DNA of 5,426 nucleotides from Sphingomonadales bacterium (GTDB lineage: Bacteria; Pseudomonadota; Alphaproteobacteria; Sphingomonadales; Sphingomonadaceae), in assembly GCA_024636595.1 (NCBI GenBank), contig JAGXGT010000080.1:1-5426 (forward strand), in the 5' to 3' direction. The translations under genes were made by a program, and so were the position numbers. The notes under the pieces were generated by a model. That model was not told the origin of the DNA. It saw nothing but the letters and a program-made list of their open reading frames with translations, and ran no database searches. Position 1 is the first letter of the stretch, and the number at the start of each line of letters is the position of its first letter. Of this stretch, positions 1 to 5,426 are shown in pieces.

Positions 1-296
1 TCGATCAGCGTATCGTCCAAACCAAGCTCAGGAATCTCTTCCGGGTCTTCAATCCGATACAGATCGACATGGGCGACGGGCATTCGGGTTTCCGGTGGTT
101 CGTATTGCTGGACAATCGCGAAGGTCGGACTGGGCACTTCGCCAGCATAGCCCAGTCCTGCCAAGATACCTCTCGCCAACGTTGTTTTTCCGGCGCCAAG
201 CGTCCCGGTCAGCGCAATCTGGTCGCCTGCCCGTAGCACCACGCCAAGTTCTTGCCCAACCTTGAGGGTTGCCTGCTCATCCTCCAGAATCAACAT
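1..296 (-). CDS. tsaE: TsaE, tRNA threonylcarbamoyladenosine biosynthesis ATPase (partial, C-terminus missing)
   Basis: TsaE is the small cytoplasmic P-loop ATPase that works with TsaB and TsaD to place threonylcarbamoyl on A37 of ANN-decoding tRNAs. The 98 visible codons start with MLILEDEQATL. They contain the family Walker A motif GTLGAGKTT (residues 31-39, catalytic-site K37), the switch-like SPTF (56-59) and the HVDLYR motif (76-81), followed by EDPEEIPELGLDD, all in the usual TsaE order and spacing. The family is about 150-160 residues, so roughly one third lies beyond the left edge. The ATG at 296 gives the normal N-terminus; a weak AAGG lies 10 nt upstream, inside the end of divL. The gap to the divL stop is only 4 nt, so the two are probably co-transcribed. 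The motifs make the identification firm; only the end is unseen. Confidence 0.93.
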   Translation of the reverse strand, partial: MLILEDEQATLKVGQELGVVLRAGDQIALTGTLGAGKTTLARGILAGLGYAGEVPSPTFAIVQQYEPPETRMPVAHVDLYRIEDPEEIPELGLDDTLI

Positions 297-300
297 GCTG

Positions 301-2652
301 TCATTGCCTTGGCAGGTACAGGCTTACCAGCGTACCCTGCCCCGGTTCCGACGTCAGCGTCAGGTCGCCGCCATGGGCACGGACCAGTTGGCGTGCCAGC
401 GGCAGGCCGAGACCGCCCGATTTGTCATTTGCCTTTTGATCACGCGACCGCGCAAAACTGTCAAATACCTTGGACTGCTCGCCAGCGGTCATGCCGGGGC
501 CATCGTCGGAAATATGGATCAGCGCCTGCTTCACGTTGCCGGATCCATGAATCAGCACCCGCCCACCGTCACCGGTATATTTGATCGCATTGTCGACGAT
601 TTGGGTGATCGCCTGGCTGAGCCGCTTCTTGTCGGCCATCGCCGATCCGAGCTTTTCGTCAAGCTGCAACTCTACCACAATCGACTTGGCTTTGGCGTCG
701 TCGGTGAAATGGCCTGCAATATCCTCGATCAATTTGTTCAGATTGACCTTGTCCTTGGCAATGGGCAGCGCGCCCGCTTCACTTTGGCTCAGGTCGAGGA
801 CATTTTCGATCTGGCTTCCCAGACGTTTGACGGACTGCAGGATGGCGCGAACATATTCCTGACCGCGATCGGTCAAGGGGCCAGCGATCCCTTGCGCCAG
901 AAGCTCGGCAAAGCCGCCAATGGAGGTAAGCGGAGTCCGGAACTCATAGCTCATGTTGGACAGGAAACGGCCCTTGATCGAGTCCGCTTCGACCAGCGCC
1001 TCATTGCGTTCCCGCAGCGCCTGTTCGATCCGGTAGCTATCCGAAATATCGAGCATGGTGAAAAGCGCATTCCCATCGGGCAGCGGTATCGCGGCAAATT
1101 CAAACCGGCGCCCGTCGGTGAAGTTCAGCCGCCCGCCTTTCTGCTGGCGCTCGGTCGTCGCGCTCCGCACCATTTCGCGAACCTCCGAAATGCGCGCGGG
1201 CTGCCTCAACTGGTTCGCCATTTTCTGCATCAGCGAATCCACTCGCGGATGTTTGCCGAGATATTCTTCTTCGAGACCCCAGTTATTGGCAAACTGATGG
1301 TTCCAGATATTCAATTTTCCATCGGCTGCGAAAACCGCGAGGGATTCAAACAGATTGTCGAACGTCGCGGTCCTGACTCGCAGCAGGGTATCGCGGGCGC
1401 TGGCCAGTTGCACCTGTTCGGTGCGATCTTCGAAAATGACCAGCAAGCCGCCGTCCGGGGTCGGATTGGCCAGCACCCGCAAATGGGTCCCGTCGGCCAG
1501 CAGCCAATTCTCTTCAATCGCCCTCGTGGACTGAAACCAGCCGGTCCGTTCTTCGCGCCATTCGGGAAAATCCCGGACTTCCGGAATGCGGTTCATCTCG
1601 CGCATGCGGTCAAGCACGCGGGGAAATTCTGGCCGCTCGCCTATCCATTGCTGCCGCATCGAGAAAATTCGCTGGAACGGAAGGTTACAGAATTTCAGCG
1701 ATTTGTCGGAACCGAACTGGGCCACGCCCGCAGAAATCTGGTCGAGCATATCGCGCTGCGATTCACCGAAACGTTGTTGCTCCCGCCGCGCATCTTCCAG
1801 CTCCTGAATATCGATCGCATAGCCGGCAACGCCAGACTTTCCGAGCGGCACATCGACCACCTGGGTCATGCGTCTTTCGCCGCCAACCGTGGTTGCAACG
1901 ACCCGTTCAAACGGCCCGCCCTTTTCCTTTGCCCGGGCCGCAGCATCCAGCGGACTGAACCCGTTGATCGTTTCCACCAGCTCAATGCCATCAGCGACGA
2001 CCTGTTCGCCGCTTTCGGCATCGACGGCGACAACATAGGCGCTGTTGACCAATGTCAGTTTCATGTCGGGCGCCCGGTGCCACATCGGAACCGGTGCCGC
2101 CTCGATCAGGGCGGAAAGCGCATCAAATGCCGCTCGGGCCGCCTCGTTTTCTTCGCGCAGCCGTGCGATCTGACCTTCGCTGTCGGTCGCGTCGAAAATC
2201 CACAGCAGCGCGCTGCCATTCGGTGCGATCTTCTGATCCGCCAGTCCGCCCCGGATCAATAGCGCCTTGTCCGAGCCGCCCACCTGGATCGCGCGAACAA
2301 AACTGCTGCCGGTTTTCTGCGCCAGATTGACGTCCTCCATCAGGCCTTCCAGATCCTGCCGAACCATCCCACGGGATTCCTCGTGCAATTCGGAAATATG
2401 TGCGGGCAGATGATCAAAGCCAAGCCAGTGCATCAGGCGTTGCGACGCCTCCAGTTTACCATCGGATCGAACAAGCAAAGGCAAAGCAGGAGATGTTTCC
2501 AGCAATCGCCCCAGCCGGCCGGATTGACGCAAGGTGGATTCCGCCTTCGCCTTCATCGTCAGGCCGGTCCAGATTGCCCAAGCAGCAGCACCCAGCCAGG
2601 CAGCCAGAATAAGACCCAAAATGACGGCCGTGAGATCCGGGACGTTCGACAT
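301..2652 (-). CDS. divL: DivL-type tyrosine sensor (pseudo-)histidine kinase with PAS domains
   Basis: 783 residues. One N-terminal membrane segment (about 7-29) is followed by PAS-like sensor regions at roughly 42-155, 175-285, 295-415 and 425-540, a HisKA dimerisation segment (about 556-622) and a HATPase_c domain (about 665-783). The ATP-binding boxes look intact: N box with N688 (IVDNAIKYT), G1 DDGPG (716-720), F box VFDSF (729-733), G2 GGLGL (746-750). The H box reads FLSNMSYEFRTPL, so the phosphoacceptor position is Y569 (codon TAT at 948-946) instead of His. This substitution, the length (Caulobacter DivL is 769) and the domain layout identify DivL. In Caulobacter, DivL binds phosphorylated DivK and controls the CckA-ChpT-CtrA relay at the cell pole; the same role here is inferred. 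The ATG at 2652 is fixed by an in-frame TAG two codons upstream (2656-2658). No close Shine-Dalgarno is visible. tsaE follows 4 nt downstream. Confidence 0.87.
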   Translation of the reverse strand: MSNVPDLTAVILGLILAAWLGAAAWAIWTGLTMKAKAESTLRQSGRLGRLLETSPALPLLVRSDGKLEASQRLMHWLGFDHLPAHISELHEESRGMVRQDLEGLMEDVNLAQKTGSSFVRAIQVGGSDKALLIRGGLADQKIAPNGSALLWIFDATDSEGQIARLREENEAARAAFDALSALIEAAPVPMWHRAPDMKLTLVNSAYVVAVDAESGEQVVADGIELVETINGFSPLDAAARAKEKGGPFERVVATTVGGERRMTQVVDVPLGKSGVAGYAIDIQELEDARREQQRFGESQRDMLDQISAGVAQFGSDKSLKFCNLPFQRIFSMRQQWIGERPEFPRVLDRMREMNRIPEVRDFPEWREERTGWFQSTRAIEENWLLADGTHLRVLANPTPDGGLLVIFEDRTEQVQLASARDTLLRVRTATFDNLFESLAVFAADGKLNIWNHQFANNWGLEEEYLGKHPRVDSLMQKMANQLRQPARISEVREMVRSATTERQQKGGRLNFTDGRRFEFAAIPLPDGNALFTMLDISDSYRIEQALRERNEALVEADSIKGRFLSNMSYEFRTPLTSIGGFAELLAQGIAGPLTDRGQEYVRAILQSVKRLGSQIENVLDLSQSEAGALPIAKDKVNLNKLIEDIAGHFTDDAKAKSIVVELQLDEKLGSAMADKKRLSQAITQIVDNAIKYTGDGGRVLIHGSGNVKQALIHISDDGPGMTAGEQSKVFDSFARSRDQKANDKSGGLGLPLARQLVRAHGGDLTLTSEPGQGTLVSLYLPRQ

Positions 2653-2731
2653 TGACTAAATCGATTAGACGGATAGTTAACCTCAGAAAACCCCTATTCT
2701 TTATGACTTGGAAAAGCACTGTAGACTAAGC

Positions 2732-2750
2732 TATTCCGGGTGTCGGAATA
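2732..2750 (+). repeat. 7-bp perfect inverted repeat in moaB leader
   Basis: TATTCCG (2732-2738) and CGGAATA (2744-2750) are perfect inverted repeats around a 5-nt GGTGT loop. The element ends 4 nt before the moaB Shine-Dalgarno (GGAG, 2755-2758). It could be an operator dyad for a dimeric regulator or a small leader hairpin next to the ribosome-binding site. No run of T follows, so it is not an intrinsic terminator. Confidence 0.5.
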
Positions 2751-2754
2751 AAGT

Positions 2755-2760
2755 GGAGAG
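2755..2760 (+). promoter_or_regulatory. Ribosome-binding site of moaB
   Basis: GGAGAG includes the GGAG core of a Shine-Dalgarno sequence, with 7 nt between that core and the ATG at 2766. It is the only strong ribosome-binding site in the window and supports the chosen moaB start. Confidence 0.8.
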
Positions 2761-2765
2761 CAGCC

Positions 2766-3293
2766 ATGCCGATTGACCAAAGCCGGACCTTCAAACCGAT
2801 CAATATAGCGCTGTTGACCGTATCCGACACGCGCACCCACAAAGAAGACACATCCGGCGATATTCTGGCCGAACGGATCGAGCAAAAGGGCCATATCCTA
2901 TTGTATCGCAATTTGCTGAGAGACGAAAAATCCGTGCTTGTGGCGCAACTCCATCAATGGATTGACGACGAACAGGTCGATGTCATCATCACCACCGGCG
3001 GCACCGGCCTGACCGGTCGCGACATCACACCGGAAGCGCTGAACGCGGTCAAGGACAAGGATATTCCCGGGTTCGGCGAGCTGTTCCGCTATCTTAGCAT
3101 TGCCAAGATCGGCACGTCCACGGTCCAATCCCGCGCCTGCGCCGTGGTGGCGCGTGGCACCTATATATTTGCGCTGCCGGGCTCCAATGGCGCCGTCAAA
3201 GACGGCTGGGATGGCATATTGGACACCCAGCTGGACAGCCGTCACCGGCCCTGCAATTTTGTCGAGCTAATCCCACGGTTGCTTGAAAAATAG
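2766..3293 (+). CDS. moaB: MoaB/MogA-family molybdenum cofactor biosynthesis protein
   Basis: 175 residues, close to the 170 of E. coli MoaB. MoaB/MogA-fold proteins bind molybdopterin; MogA-type members adenylylate it before molybdate insertion, while the catalytic role of E. coli MoaB is uncertain. Visible family signatures in order are LLTVSDTRT (16-24), DTSGD (28-32), the pterin-binding TTGGTGLTGRD (76-86) and ALPGSNGAV (136-144). Acidic residues at the places of the two MogA active-site aspartates are present (D53 in RDE, D86 in GRD), so an active enzyme is plausible. It is a cytoplasmic protein with no signal peptide. The start has a good Shine-Dalgarno. The next gene begins 48 nt after the stop in the same direction but has its own promoter-like region. 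No other molybdenum cofactor genes are in view. Confidence 0.9.
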   Translation: MPIDQSRTFKPINIALLTVSDTRTHKEDTSGDILAERIEQKGHILLYRNLLRDEKSVLVAQLHQWIDDEQVDVIITTGGTGLTGRDITPEALNAVKDKDIPGFGELFRYLSIAKIGTSTVQSRACAVVARGTYIFALPGSNGAVKDGWDGILDTQLDSRHRPCNFVELIPRLLEK

Positions 3294-3306
3294 CGATTCA
3301 ATCTGT

Positions 3307-3335
3307 TTGTTCTTTGTATGTTCTCATAGTATGAC
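3307..3335 (+). promoter_or_regulatory. Candidate sigma70-type promoter of the radical SAM gene
   Basis: TTGTTC (3307-3312, 4 of 6 matches to TTGACA), a 17-nt spacer and TATGAC (3330-3335, 4 of 6 matches to TATAAT). Transcription would be expected to start about 6-7 nt downstream, at or next to the A of the ATG at 3342. The LexA operator (3309-3323) overlaps the -35 element and spacer, a normal place for repression. Assignment is by inspection only. Confidence 0.45.
3309..3323 (+). promoter_or_regulatory. LexA operator (SOS box), alphaproteobacterial type
   Basis: GTTCTTTGTATGTTC is an exact GTTC-N7-GTTC direct repeat, the LexA recognition sequence described for Alphaproteobacteria such as Rhodobacter, Sinorhizobium and Caulobacter. 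It lies 15 nt after the moaB stop and 18 nt before the radical SAM start codon, in the only non-coding gap upstream of that gene. The position and the AT-rich spacer are typical of real sites. An exact 8-base match could occur by chance, but rarely in such a short spacer. Confidence 0.75.
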
Positions 3336-3341
3336 GAGCAT

Positions 3342-4439
3342 ATGCACCGCGAGAACCGAATCTATCACGAAACGCAAAAAGGCCGGGGTGCGCCTTCGAA
3401 TGACGTATCACAGCGGTTCAATCTTCAAGACCGGGAGATAGACGGCGACTGGCTGGATGAAAGAGAACGGATCGACGACGCCGCCGCTAAGCTGAGGACC
3501 GAGGTCACGATCGAATTTCCCAAATCGATCATCAATTACAACACATCGCCCGACCTGCCGTTCGACCGCTCGATCAACGCCTATCGCGGATGCGAACATG
3601 GCTGCGTCTATTGCTATGCGCGGCCCACCCATGCCTATCATGATCTGTCGCCGGGGCTGGACTTTGAAAGCAAGCTGTTCGCCAAGCTCAATGCCGCAGA
3701 CCTGCTCCGCCAGACCTTTGCCAAACCCAATTATCAGCCCGCCTGCATCGCCATCGGCACCAACACCGATCCCTATCAGCCGATCGAAGACCACTATCGG
3801 ATCACCCGGCAAATTTTGGAAGTGATGCTCGAAACACGGCACCCGGTTGTCATCACCACCAAGTCCAAACGCGTTGTTGATGACCTCGATTTGCTGGCAC
3901 AACTGGCTCGGCAAAACCTAACCGCCGTGGCGATTTCGGTTACCACGCTGGACTCAACGACCGCTCGGCTTCTCGAACCCAGAGCGCCGACACCGGCCCG
4001 GCGACTGGAAGCCGTTCAGCAGCTGAGCGAAGCGGGCATCTATGTCCATGTCAATATCGCGCCAGTCGTCCCCGGCATCACCGATCACGAGATTGAATCG
4101 ATCGTATCTGCCGTGGCCGGGCGTGGCGCGAAGAGCGTCTCGTTCATTCCGATGCGCTTGCCACACGAAGTCGCGCCGCTGTTCGAACAATGGCTGGAAA
4201 CCCATTATCCTGACCGCAAAGCGAAAGTGATGAGCATCGTCCGGCAAATGCGCGGCGGCAAACGCAACGACCCCGCCTTCCACAGCCGCATGCGCGGACA
4301 GGGACCGTGGGCGGATCTTATCCGCACGCGGCTCGCCATTGCCTCGCGCAAGGCGGGACTAGGGAAAGCGAAGGTTGCGCTCAGAACCGATCTGTTCAAA
4401 CGCCCGCTGATCGCGGGCAGCCAGCTGGAATTGTTCTAA
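3342..4439 (+). CDS. PA0069-family radical SAM protein (SplB / DNA repair photolyase-like)
   Basis: 365 residues, cytoplasmic. The N-terminal KGRGAPSN...RF block (13-26) is the signature of the PA0069-type family within the SplB-like radical SAM group. The 4Fe-4S/SAM motif CEHGCVYC is present with C84, C88 and C91. Further family features are the GTNTDPYQPIE segment (139-149) and TTKSKR (172-177). The only other cysteine is C135. No substrate is established for this family as far as I know. The resemblance to spore photoproduct lyase, together with the LexA box upstream, suggests a role in the DNA-damage response (inference). The start is the first in-frame ATG: an earlier in-frame ATG at 3318 meets TAG at 3327. 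There is almost no Shine-Dalgarno. The gene overlaps the convergent acyl-CoA ligase gene by 4 nt. Confidence 0.92.
   Translation: MHRENRIYHETQKGRGAPSNDVSQRFNLQDREIDGDWLDERERIDDAAAKLRTEVTIEFPKSIINYNTSPDLPFDRSINAYRGCEHGCVYCYARPTHAYHDLSPGLDFESKLFAKLNAADLLRQTFAKPNYQPACIAIGTNTDPYQPIEDHYRITRQILEVMLETRHPVVITTKSKRVVDDLDLLAQLARQNLTAVAISVTTLDSTTARLLEPRAPTPARRLEAVQQLSEAGIYVHVNIAPVVPGITDHEIESIVSAVAGRGAKSVSFIPMRLPHEVAPLFEQWLETHYPDRKAKVMSIVRQMRGGKRNDPAFHSRMRGQGPWADLIRTRLAIASRKAGLGKAKVALRTDLFKRPLIAGSQLELF
4402..4418 (-). terminator. Possible weak terminator hairpin for the acyl-CoA ligase gene
   Basis: GCCCGC (4402-4407) and GCGGGC (4413-4418) form a perfect 6-bp GC-rich stem with a 5-nt loop. Read leftward it lies 17 nt past the ligase stop and is followed by only a short GTTTG, so the U-tract is poor. 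It also encodes part of the radical SAM C-terminus, so the symmetry may be accidental. Confidence 0.25.
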
Positions 4440-5426
4440 GCCTCCGCCAGGCTCTTTAGCTGATAGTCCTTATATTCGTCGCGCAACGCCCGCTTCAGGA
4501 TCTTGCCGGTTGCCGTGTGCGGCACTTCATCGACAAATTTCACTTCATCCGGCAACCACCACTTGGCGACCTTGTCGCCGAGATAGGCGATCACGTCGGC
4601 TTCCGAAACGTCGCTATCGGGTTTGCGAACCACCAATAGCAAAGGCCGTTCGTCCCATTTGGGATGATAGACGCCGACGGCAGCGGCTTCGGCCACGCCG
4701 GGGCATCCGACCGCCGCATTTTCCAGCTCGATCGAACTGATCCACTCGCCGCCAGACTTGATCACATCCTTGGCGCGGTCGGTGATCTGCATCGTGCCAT
4801 CGGGATGCAGCACCGCAACATCGCCGGTGTCGAACCAGCCGTCATCTTCCACAGCATCCTCATCCGCGCGATAATAGCGCTGAATAATCCATGGCCCGCG
4901 AATTTCCAGAATGCCGCTGGTTTTGCCGTCGCGCGGCGCAACATTGCCTTCATCGTCGATCACCCGTAGCTCCACGCCAAATGGCGGGCGGCCCTGCTTG
5001 CAGACCACATCAACCTGCTGCTCGAAATTCAGTTCATCCCAATTGGCCGGCAGCGCTCCGGTAGTGCCGATCGGCGATGTCTCGGTCATACCCCACGCAT
5101 GGGCGACGCGGATGCCATTTTTCATCAGGCGCTCGATCATCGAACGCGGACAGGCGGAACCGCCGATCACGACCACACCCAATTTGCCGTAGTCACCGCC
5201 ATTGGTATCCATATCTGCGAATATGGATAACCAGACAGTTGGTACCCCCGCGCTGTGAGTGACGCCTTCTTCGCGGATCAATTTCCACAAAACTTCTGCC
5301 TCGTTGCTCGCCGAAAAGACCATTTTTGCCCCAACCGCAGCGCAGGCGAACGGCAATCCCCATGCATTGGCGTGGAACATCGGCACCACTGGCAGCATCA
5401 CCGAGCGTGTTGCCAGATCCATCACA
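4436..5426 (-). CDS. AMP-forming medium/long-chain acyl-CoA ligase, AlkK-like (partial, N-terminus missing)
   Basis: The last 330 or so residues of an ANL-superfamily adenylating enzyme, which activates a carboxylic (probably fatty) acid to acyl-AMP and then to acyl-CoA. Full-length relatives are about 540 residues, so about 200, including the first P-loop-like AMP-binding motif, lie past the right edge. Numbering from the first visible Met (5425), which is internal and not the true start, motifs appear in family order: VPMFHANAWG (14-23), the A5 core WGMTETSP (111-118), GWFDTGD (196-202), the hinge and A8 core DRAKDVIKSGGEWIS (216-230), KWWLPDEV (288-295) and A10 TATGKILKR with the catalytic lysine K308. 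PMFHxNAWG and KWWLPD are typical of the AlkK/DmdB-like branch. Chain-length preference cannot be read from the sequence. The stop TAG (4438-4436) interlocks with the radical SAM TAA. Confidence 0.93.
   Translation of the reverse strand, partial: VMDLATRSVMLPVVPMFHANAWGLPFACAAVGAKMVFSASNEAEVLWKLIREEGVTHSAGVPTVWLSIFADMDTNGGDYGKLGVVVIGGSACPRSMIERLMKNGIRVAHAWGMTETSPIGTTGALPANWDELNFEQQVDVVCKQGRPPFGVELRVIDDEGNVAPRDGKTSGILEIRGPWIIQRYYRADEDAVEDDGWFDTGDVAVLHPDGTMQITDRAKDVIKSGGEWISSIELENAAVGCPGVAEAAAVGVYHPKWDERPLLLVVRKPDSDVSEADVIAYLGDKVAKWWLPDEVKFVDEVPHTATGKILKRALRDEYKDYQLKSLAEA
4439..4457 (+). terminator. Possible weak terminator hairpin for the radical SAM gene
   Basis: AGCCT (4439-4443) and AGGCT (4449-4453) form a perfect 5-bp stem with a CCGCC loop, followed by CTTT. 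It begins at the last base of the radical SAM stop codon, inside the ligase coding region. The stem is short and the T-run minimal, so any termination would be inefficient. Confidence 0.25.

Larger units (their letters stand above)
2653..2765. promoter_or_regulatory. Divergent intergenic region between divL and moaB
   Basis: This 113-nt spacer must hold the promoters of the leftward divL-tsaE unit and of rightward moaB. It is AT-richer than the flanking genes. For moaB, a weak sigma70-like pair is TTGGAA (2708-2713), an 18-nt spacer and TATTCC (2732-2737). I could not pick a convincing divL promoter. It contains a degenerate CtrA-like site (TTAG-N8-TTAA, 2665-2680) and a hairpin just before the moaB ribosome-binding site; these are listed separately. 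That promoters lie here follows from gene orientation; the exact boxes are guesses. Confidence 0.5.

Noticed and set aside
5..199. 64-codon minus-strand open frame overlapping tsaE
   Set aside because: It is out of frame with tsaE, which shows Walker A, SPTF and HVDLYR motifs across the same bases.
262..2262. A 666-codon open frame on the plus strand, antisense to divL
   Set aside because: It is in exact codon register with divL, so its stops would need TTA, CTA or TCA codons in divL, which are rare in GC-rich genes. The translation shows no recognisable domain, while the minus strand encodes a coherent multi-domain protein.
2898..3245. 115-codon minus-strand open frame inside moaB
   Set aside because: It is a shadow in GC-rich coding sequence. 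The plus strand carries clear MoaB motifs and a ribosome-binding site; this frame has neither.
3295..3299. GATTC as a CcrM (GANTC) methylation site controlling the radical SAM promoter
   Set aside because: GANTC sites occur frequently by chance (another lies at 3358-3362), and nothing else suggests methylation control here.
3283..3301. TTGAA...TTCAA inverted repeat at the end of moaB as a terminator
   Set aside because: The 5-bp AT-rich stem with a 9-nt loop and no T-run would not terminate. It more likely reflects base composition.
3408..3914. 168-codon minus-strand open frame antisense to the radical SAM gene
   Set aside because: It has no family resemblance and lies wholly under a well-supported radical SAM gene with an intact cluster motif.
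4664..4969. 101-codon plus-strand open frame antisense to the acyl-CoA ligase
   Set aside because: It lies under the conserved A7-A8 motif region of the ligase, shows no domain of its own and has no ribosome-binding site that I can see.

Overview
The window looks like ordinary chromosomal DNA from an alphaproteobacterium, most likely of the Sphingomonadales. That placement is inferred from three things: a DivL-type tyrosine pseudo-histidine kinase (an alphaproteobacterial cell-cycle protein), a perfect alphaproteobacterial LexA box (GTTC-N7-GTTC), and moderately high GC coding style. No mobile elements, RNA genes, CRISPR arrays or long repeats were seen. Five protein genes fill nearly all of the sequence.

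Layout. Bases 1-296 (minus) hold the N-terminal 98 codons of tsaE, a tRNA t6A-synthesis ATPase cut by the left edge. Bases 301-2652 (minus) hold a complete 783-residue, membrane-anchored, multi-PAS sensor-kinase-like protein. Its phosphoacceptor histidine is replaced by tyrosine (Y569), which identifies it as DivL. It reads directly into tsaE with a 4-nt gap. A divergent spacer (2653-2765) separates divL from a rightward pair: moaB (2766-3293), a molybdopterin-adenylyltransferase-family protein, and a PA0069-type radical SAM protein related to spore photoproduct lyase (3342-4439). The right end (4436-5426, minus) is the C-terminal 330 or so residues of an AlkK-like acyl-CoA ligase that begins outside the window. 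It converges on the radical SAM gene so closely that the two stop codons interlock.

How the parts relate. divL and tsaE probably share a transcript. moaB has its own strong ribosome-binding site behind a small hairpin. The radical SAM gene appears to have its own promoter: a LexA operator at 3309-3323 overlaps a plausible -35 element, and a -10-like hexamer follows, placed so that transcription would begin at or next to the start codon. This points to an SOS-inducible, possibly leaderless mRNA for a photolyase-like radical SAM enzyme of unknown substrate, and it is the most interesting signal in the window. The genes otherwise serve unrelated processes (cell-cycle control, tRNA modification, molybdenum cofactor, DNA-damage response, fatty-acid activation).
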